Assembly: GCA_016791465.1 (NCBI GenBank)
Contig: JAEUWE010000300.1
Location: 1-9,419, forward strand
DNA from: Pseudobdellovibrionaceae bacterium
GTDB taxonomy: Bacteria; Bdellovibrionota; Bdellovibrionia; Bdellovibrionales; JAMPXM01
Direction: 5' to 3'
DNA: 9,419 nucleotides
Shown one piece after another: positions 5,275 through 9,419 of the stretch. A program made the translations under genes and the position numbers. Position 1 is the first letter of the stretch; each line of letters opens with the position of its first letter. Under the pieces are notes generated by a model. The model searched no databases and was not told the DNA's origin. It saw only the letters and a list, made by a program, of their open reading frames with translations.

Positions 5275-6459
5275 ATGCCTGACACCAAAGCCCCGATCCC
5301 CCTCCTCATGACCCCTGGCCCCGTGCCCGTTCCCCCGTCTGTTTTGCGTGCACTTTCAGCACCGATCGAGCACCACCGAACGCCCGCGTTTCAAAAATGC
5401 TTTGATCGCGTGATCGGCGCATTACCGGCCGTGTTTCAAACGAAAAACCGCGCTTTCATGCACGTCTCCACCGGCACCGGAGGCATGGAGTCGCTTTTGG
5501 TCAACGTGCTTTCGCCTGGTGATGAAGTCGCCGCTGTTGTATCAGGAAAATTCGGCGAGCGCTGGGCGGATATGGCCGAAGCCTTCGGCGCAAAAGTCGA
5601 GCGTCTCGATATCGAATGGGGCGAGTCTGTACACTTGCCGACCTTCACGGCTTGGCTTGAAAAGCGAAAGCCGAAAATCGTCCTTTCGCAAGTGTGCGAG
5701 ACCTCCACCGGCGCACTTCACCCCGTCCGCGAAATGGCGCAAGTCGTTCGCCGCCTTCATCCCGATTGCCTTTTCCTCGTCGATGCCATCACCGCACTTG
5801 GCGCGCTGCCACTGCCGATGGACCAATGGGATATCGATGGCGTCGTTGGCGGCAGCCAAAAAGCATTTATGATCCCAACCGGCCTCTCGTTTGTTGCCCT
5901 CAGTGAGCGCGCATGGGCGCGAGCCCAAACTGCGAAGTGCCCGCGCTTTTACTTTGATCTTCGCGCAGAAGACGAGGCCAACCGCCGCGGCGAAACAGGT
6001 TTTTCAAGCGCTGTCCCCCTCATCAAGGCGCTGGATGTGGTGCTCGCAGAGGTTGCCACATTTGGACTCCCGCTTCTCTACAAACGCATCGCCACTCTCG
6101 CGCAAGCGACACGCGAAGCGATGCAGATTCTTGGACTTCGCATTTTCCCAAGCACGCCGTCCCCGAGCCTCACCGCGATTCTCGTCCCCGATGGAATCGA
6201 CGGTCAGAAATGGCGCTCGGTTCTTGAAACCAAATACAGTGTCGTGCTGATGGGTGGCCAGGATCAGATGAAGGGGAAACTCCTTCGCATGGGGCACATG
6301 GGCTTTATTCGCGATCCCGACCTCATCACGGCGATCACCGCGATCGTCCACGCCGGCCGCGAGATCGGCTGGGAGTGCAGTGATGAGAAACTCGCTACTG
6401 CCCTTAAAACGGCGCGCGAAATCTTAAGCGAAACGCCGAGTCCCTGGAGCGAAACATGA
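5275..6459 (+). CDS. Class V aminotransferase (serine-pyruvate / alanine-glyoxylate type)
   Basis: This is a PLP-dependent transaminase of fold type I in the SGAT/AGXT family. It shows the family start LLMTPGPVPVPPSVLRAL (residues 10-27), the substrate region HHRTPAF (33-39), STGTGGMES (65-73) for cofactor phosphate, LVDAITALGALPL with the PLP-pyridine Asp170, and GGSQKAFMIPTG with the Schiff-base Lys196. The 394-residue length is slightly above the usual 380-390. Family members use serine, alanine or phosphoserine as donor and glyoxylate, pyruvate or phosphohydroxypyruvate as acceptor. The tightly linked downstream phosphoglycerate dehydrogenase suggests a role in serine synthesis, possibly standing in for SerC, but glyoxylate metabolism remains possible. 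No Shine-Dalgarno sequence is visible before the ATG at 5275, nor before the inner ATG at codon 12. The stop overlaps the next start as ATGA. Confidence 0.9.
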   Translation: MPDTKAPIPLLMTPGPVPVPPSVLRALSAPIEHHRTPAFQKCFDRVIGALPAVFQTKNRAFMHVSTGTGGMESLLVNVLSPGDEVAAVVSGKFGERWADMAEAFGAKVERLDIEWGESVHLPTFTAWLEKRKPKIVLSQVCETSTGALHPVREMAQVVRRLHPDCLFLVDAITALGALPLPMDQWDIDGVVGGSQKAFMIPTGLSFVALSERAWARAQTAKCPRFYFDLRAEDEANRRGETGFSSAVPLIKALDVVLAEVATFGLPLLYKRIATLAQATREAMQILGLRIFPSTPSPSLTAILVPDGIDGQKWRSVLETKYSVVLMGGQDQMKGKLLRMGHMGFIRDPDLITAITAIVHAGREIGWECSDEKLATALKTAREILSETPSPWSET

Positions 6460-7433
6460 GCACAAGTCAAAATACGCTCACGACGGTCGCTATCGCCGAT
6501 CGCTTTCATGCCGAAGCACTCGCATCGCTTAAAACCAATCCCGCGCTCAACATCGTTCCATTTGACGATGCCTCGCGCCCCGAGCTTCAGGCGCTGATCG
6601 TTCGAAGTAAAACAAAGATCAACGACGCGTTTCTTGCGACCGTGCCCAGACTAAAAGCTCTGGTCACAGCGACCGTCGGCTTTGACCACATCGATATCAA
6701 GGCCTGCACCGCCCGCGGTATGCGCATCGCCCATTGCCCTGACTCGCATACCGCAGCCACGGCCGAACACACTTTTGCTCTGGTTCTCGCCTGTGCACGA
6801 AAGATTCCCGATCTCAACATCGCCGTTCATGAGGGCGATTGGACCCGCGACCGCCACGTTGGCGTTGAACTGAGTGGGAAAACCTATGGCGTCATTGGAC
6901 TCGGTCGCATCGGCTCACGCGTGGCGCGGATTGCTCAAGGCTTTGGCATGAAAGTCGTCGCCTTTGATCCCTATCGCGATGATTCGTACTTTGAAGAGCG
7001 AGGAGCGACTCGGGTCGGACTCGATGAGCTCTTTCACCTCGCCAATGTGATAAGCGCGCATGTGCCGAAAACGCCCGAAACTCATCACATGATCCATTGC
7101 TACCGCTTGGGCCTTCTTCACGCCGATTCGATCTTGGTGAACACCTCACGAGGCGGCGTGATCAAAGAGGAAGACCTCATCACTCACCTTCGCCAAAAGA
7201 AGCACGGTCGATTTGGCCTCGACGTTTTTGAAACTGAGCCACTCGCACGCGATTCGGGCCTTTTGGAGTGGCCACAGGTCATCGTTTCCCCCCACGTTGG
7301 CGCCCACACCGCCGAGGCTTTTCGCGCCGTGTCCTACGAGGCTGCGCAGAATCTGATCAGTCTGCTCAAAGATACCGCCCCGACAGGCCCCCTTCCCCCT
7401 CCCGAAGAATGGTACTCCGCGATTCGTCCTTGA
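6456..7433 (+). CDS. serA: Phosphoglycerate dehydrogenase-like D-2-hydroxyacid dehydrogenase, without ACT domain
   Basis: This NAD-dependent enzyme probably oxidises 3-phosphoglycerate to 3-phosphohydroxypyruvate, the first step of serine synthesis. The cofactor domain contains YGVIGLGRIGSRVA (residues 144-157, GxGxxG) and the NAD-ribose Asp171 in AFDPY. Catalytic landmarks are Arg232 in NTSRGG, Glu259 in DVFETEP and His280 in SPHVGAHT. The outer half has the usual TVGFDHIDIKACTARGM (73-89). At 325 residues it is the minimal two-domain form, lacking the ACT domain through which longer SerA proteins are inhibited by serine. The start is ATG, overlapping the aminotransferase stop by 4 bases, with TGGAG just upstream. 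Hydroxypyruvate/glyoxylate reductase is the main alternative, since this subfamily is hard to separate by eye. Confidence 0.8.
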   Translation: MSTSQNTLTTVAIADRFHAEALASLKTNPALNIVPFDDASRPELQALIVRSKTKINDAFLATVPRLKALVTATVGFDHIDIKACTARGMRIAHCPDSHTAATAEHTFALVLACARKIPDLNIAVHEGDWTRDRHVGVELSGKTYGVIGLGRIGSRVARIAQGFGMKVVAFDPYRDDSYFEERGATRVGLDELFHLANVISAHVPKTPETHHMIHCYRLGLLHADSILVNTSRGGVIKEEDLITHLRQKKHGRFGLDVFETEPLARDSGLLEWPQVIVSPHVGAHTAEAFRAVSYEAAQNLISLLKDTAPTGPLPPPEEWYSAIRP

Positions 7434-7495
7434 TCCGCTCGCCCGGGTTTGAGACTTTCGTTGCTCTGCACGGGTCCATGACAGGATCCATCGAG

Positions 7496-7509
7496 AGGAG
7501 CGAGCCGTG
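7496..7509 (+). promoter_or_regulatory. Ribosome binding site and GTG start of purA
   Basis: AGGAG (7496-7500) lies 6 bases before GTG at 7507. The protein from this GTG begins MAGIIVVGAQWGDEGKGK, placing the catalytic Asp at residue 13 as in E. coli PurA, which fixes the start. The 73-base gap after the dehydrogenase stop shows no clear promoter or riboswitch fold. Confidence 0.85.
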
Positions 7510-8802
7510 GCCGGTATTATCGTCGTCGGAGCCCAGTGGGGCGATGAAGGAAAAGGGAAAGTCGTCGACGTCTTTTCAGCTCACGCGGATCTCGTCGTGC
7601 GCTACCAGGGCGGAGCCAACGCCGGTCACACACTTGTCGTCAACGGAGTGAAAACCGTTTTGCACCTCGTACCGTCTGGTATCTTGCACGCGAAGACCAT
7701 GTGCATGATCGCCGCCGGTGTGGTTCTTGATCTCGAAGAAGTGATCAAAGAGATTCGCGACCTCAAAGAGGCCGGCGTTCTCACCAATCCCGAACAGCTC
7801 AAAATTTCAGATCAGTGCACGGCCCTTCTCAGCTATCACCGCAAAATCGATGCGGCACGCGAAGCAAAAGCCGGGCTTGAGAAGATCGGCACCACAGGTC
7901 GTGGCATCGGCCCCGCCTATGAGGATCGCGCCTCTCGCAAAGCGATTCTGTTTGGCGATCTCTTTGATCGCGAACGCCTGCGCGCAAAACTCGAGGCCTC
8001 GCTCGACGAGAAGAACTTCATGCTCACGCACTATTACAAACAAGAGCCCGTTGAAGTGGAGCCGCTCTACCAACGCATGCTCGAAATGGCAGCCGAGCTT
8101 GAGCCGTATCGTTCGCGCGACACTTCGCTCCTCATCCACCGCGCTTTGAAGTCCGGCAAAAAAGTTCTCTTCGAAGGCGCTCAAGGCACGATGCTCGATC
8201 TTCTGCACGGCACTTATCCCTTCGTCACAAGCTCATCGACGCTTTCAGGCTCAGCCTGCGTCGGCTCTGGCATCGGTCCAAGTCTCATGCAGAAGATTGT
8301 CGGCATCACCAAGGCCTACACCACTCGCGTCGGCTCTGGCCCATTCCCGACTGAGCTTGATAACGAGCTCGGCGATCGCCTGCGCCGCGAAGGTGGCGAG
8401 TTCGGTGCAACCACAGGCCGACCACGCCGCTGCGGCTGGCTCGATCTTGTCGCGTTGAAGTACGCGATTCGCGTGAACGGCATCACGTCGCTTGCGCTGA
8501 TGAAGCTCGACGTCCTCTCAGGACACGAGCGCATTGACGTCTGCACGGCCTATCGCCTCGACGGACAGGAGATCAAAGAGCTTCCTGTGAACTCAAGCGA
8601 TCTCTCGCGCGTTGAGCCCGTTTACAAATCACTTGCTGGCTGGAGCGACGATCTTCGCAACGTGCGTTCGATTCAAGATCTGCCGCAAGCAGCACGCGAT
8701 CTGATTCAATTCGTCGCAAGCGAAGTTGCAACTCCCATCGACGTCGTCTCCGTCGGACCAGGTCGCGAACAAACGCTTTGGATCAAACCGCTGTTCTCGT
8801 AA
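7507..8802 (+). CDS. purA: Adenylosuccinate synthetase
   Basis: PurA joins IMP and aspartate with GTP hydrolysis to give adenylosuccinate, the committed step towards AMP, in the cytosol. The 431-residue length is typical. Motifs in order are GAQWGDEGKGK (residues 8-18, P-loop with catalytic Asp13), QGGANAGHT with His41, TGRGIGPAYEDR (130-141, IMP loop), FEGAQGTMLD (222-231), TSSSTLSGSACVGSGIGPS (241-259), KAYTTRVGSGPFPTEL (269-284), EFGATTGRPRRCGWLDL (298-314) and LMKLDVLSG (331-339, guanine recognition around KLD). All key residues are intact. It is codirectional with the serine unit and could be read through from it. A terminator follows 24 bases after the stop. Confidence 0.98.
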   Translation: MAGIIVVGAQWGDEGKGKVVDVFSAHADLVVRYQGGANAGHTLVVNGVKTVLHLVPSGILHAKTMCMIAAGVVLDLEEVIKEIRDLKEAGVLTNPEQLKISDQCTALLSYHRKIDAAREAKAGLEKIGTTGRGIGPAYEDRASRKAILFGDLFDRERLRAKLEASLDEKNFMLTHYYKQEPVEVEPLYQRMLEMAAELEPYRSRDTSLLIHRALKSGKKVLFEGAQGTMLDLLHGTYPFVTSSSTLSGSACVGSGIGPSLMQKIVGITKAYTTRVGSGPFPTELDNELGDRLRREGGEFGATTGRPRRCGWLDLVALKYAIRVNGITSLALMKLDVLSGHERIDVCTAYRLDGQEIKELPVNSSDLSRVEPVYKSLAGWSDDLRNVRSIQDLPQAARDLIQFVASEVATPIDVVSVGPGREQTLWIKPLFS

Positions 8803-8826
8803 CTACAAGCGGACTCACACGCCCAT

Positions 8827-8861
8827 AAAAGCCCCCGCGATGCATTCTCGGGGGCTTTTTT
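8827..8861 (+). terminator. Rho-independent terminator of purA
   Basis: AAAAGCCCCCG (8827-8837) pairs perfectly with CGGGGGCTTTT (8849-8859) around an 11-base loop, followed by T's to 8861. The A-run on the left arm means it could also stop leftward transcription. Confidence 0.93.
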
Positions 8862-9010
8862 AATGCCCTTAGGCCTCTCCAAAGTGACACCTGGCGGTCA
8901 TTTGCGGTCGCCTGTTGATGCTTTCTTTGGCGCTTTTGCTGGCTTTGCCCCTTTTCACGGCATTACTGGAAAAAATCTCACAAGAAGCTTTCAGTCCATC
9001 AAACTTCGTA
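8862..9010. other. Gene-free spacer between the purA terminator and the tRNA promoter
   Basis: No credible gene is seen. The spacer contains TGGCGGTCA at 8892-8900, followed by a near copy TGCGGTCG at 8903-8910. TGGCGGTCA also occurs twice in the mazG/murJ hairpin cluster (785-793 and 804-812). Confidence 0.5.
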
Positions 9011-9040
9011 TTGACAGCAGAGGGTCAAATCCCAAATATT
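9011..9040 (+). promoter_or_regulatory. Sigma70-type promoter of the tRNA pair
   Basis: A perfect -35 TTGACA (9011-9016) is followed after 18 bases by AATATT (9035-9040, four of six bases to the -10 consensus). Transcription would start near 9047, about a dozen bases before the first tRNA, as usual for stable RNA genes. Confidence 0.7.
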
Positions 9041-9058
9041 AGCGCTTCGTTTCGGCGT

Positions 9059-9134
9059 GGTTCGCTAGCTCAGTCGGTAGAGCACATCCCTTTTAAGGAT
9101 GGGGTCGATGGTTCAAGTCCATCGCGAGCCACCA
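9059..9134 (+). tRNA. tRNA-Lys (anticodon UUU)
   Basis: The 76-base gene folds fully. The acceptor GGTTCGC pairs with GCGAGCC (one T-G wobble), the D-arm is GCTC/GAGC, and the anticodon stem is CATCC/GGATG with loop CTTTTAA and anticodon TTT at 9092-9094. The T-arm is GATGG/CCATC with TTCAAGT. The discriminator is A and CCA is encoded (9132-9134). It is first in a pair with tRNA-Glu. Confidence 0.97.
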
Positions 9135-9180
9135 ATTTTCTCCCTCTCGCGAGGTCGAAAACCGAAGACGATTGTCTCGG

Positions 9181-9256
9181 GTCCCCATCGTCTAGCGGCC
9201 TAGGACACTACCCTTTCACGGTAGATACACCGGTTCAAATCCGGTTGGGGACGCCA
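9181..9256 (+). tRNA. tRNA-Glu (anticodon UUC)
   Basis: The 76-base gene folds fully. The acceptor GTCCCCA pairs perfectly with TGGGGAC, and the anticodon stem is CTACC/GGTAG with loop CTTTCAC and anticodon TTC at 9215-9217. The T-arm is ACCGG/CCGGT with TTCAAAT. The discriminator is G and CCA is encoded (9254-9256). A 46-base spacer separates it from tRNA-Lys and no promoter is evident there, so the two are probably cotranscribed. Confidence 0.97.
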
Positions 9257-9419
9257 CTTTCTACATACCGGATATCCAGGATCTTGCCCATTAACGGGGG
9301 CACTTCGTCTTTTGTAGGAACTTTCGTTTAGCTGCAAAGGACCCGAACTCTCAACCGATAGTTTTGAAAGTTTCTAAATCCATAGGCTCGCCTCGAAATC
9401 ATTTCCATTTTGTTGTGCA
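9257..9419. other. Region after tRNA-Glu, no gene recognised
   Basis: I see no tRNA, no strong terminator and no convincing coding start in these 163 bases. A weak, widely spaced inverted repeat (AACTTTC 9319-9325, GAAAGTT 9366-9372) is the only structure noted. The tRNA transcript may continue beyond the window. Confidence 0.4.

Noticed and set aside
7434..7506. Riboswitch or promoter before purA
   Set aside because: Only 73 bases, without a purine-riboswitch-like junction or a convincing -35/-10 pair; TTGAGA at 7449 has no matching -10.
8915..9331. 138-codon open frame starting with a signal-peptide-like hydrophobic run
   Set aside because: It runs through both tRNA genes and the tRNA promoter; the hydrophobic start is explained by T-rich spacer sequence.

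Overview
This is a compact stretch of Gram-negative housekeeping chromosome with about 55% G+C and evenly coded genes. I see no integrase, transposase, phage gene or CRISPR array. LptE and MurJ imply an outer membrane with LPS and a peptidoglycan wall. A PilZ protein, CCA-encoded tRNAs and the gene neighbourhoods (rpsT beside murJ, lptE followed by holA, serA beside purA) fit a deltaproteobacterium-like or Bdellovibrionota-like organism. That placement is an inference from gene content and context, not from a marker alignment.

Left part (1-3045): the 3' part of mazG (nucleotide pool sanitation, 5' end outside the window) runs rightward into the convergent murJ (lipid II flippase). Only 81 bases separate them, and these hold a cluster of overlapping, mutually exclusive hairpins built from ACCGCCA/TGGCGGT arms. 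murJ is divergent from rpsT, which starts with TTG behind a strong Shine-Dalgarno sequence and ends in a textbook rho-independent terminator.

Middle (3046-5274): three leftward genes, lptE, holA and a PilZ-domain gene. lptE and holA are tightly coupled, the holA ribosome binding site overlapping the lptE stop. The PilZ gene follows after a 116-base gap that contains inverted repeats. lptE is divergent from the next block across 79 bases carrying two nested inverted repeats.

Right part (5275-9419): a class V aminotransferase and a short, ACT-less phosphoglycerate dehydrogenase overlap by 4 bases (ATGA) and probably form a serine/glyoxylate-related two-step unit. purA (first committed step from IMP to AMP) follows with a GTG start and a strong terminator. 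The window ends with a tRNA-Lys(UUU)/tRNA-Glu(UUC) pair preceded by a good sigma70-type promoter with a perfect TTGACA.

The genes act separately in core processes: nucleotide hygiene, wall and outer-membrane assembly, replication clamp loading, translation, and serine and purine synthesis. I did not find a convincing new biological system. The points worth a second look are mostly intergenic structures, start-codon choices and one degenerate PilZ motif.
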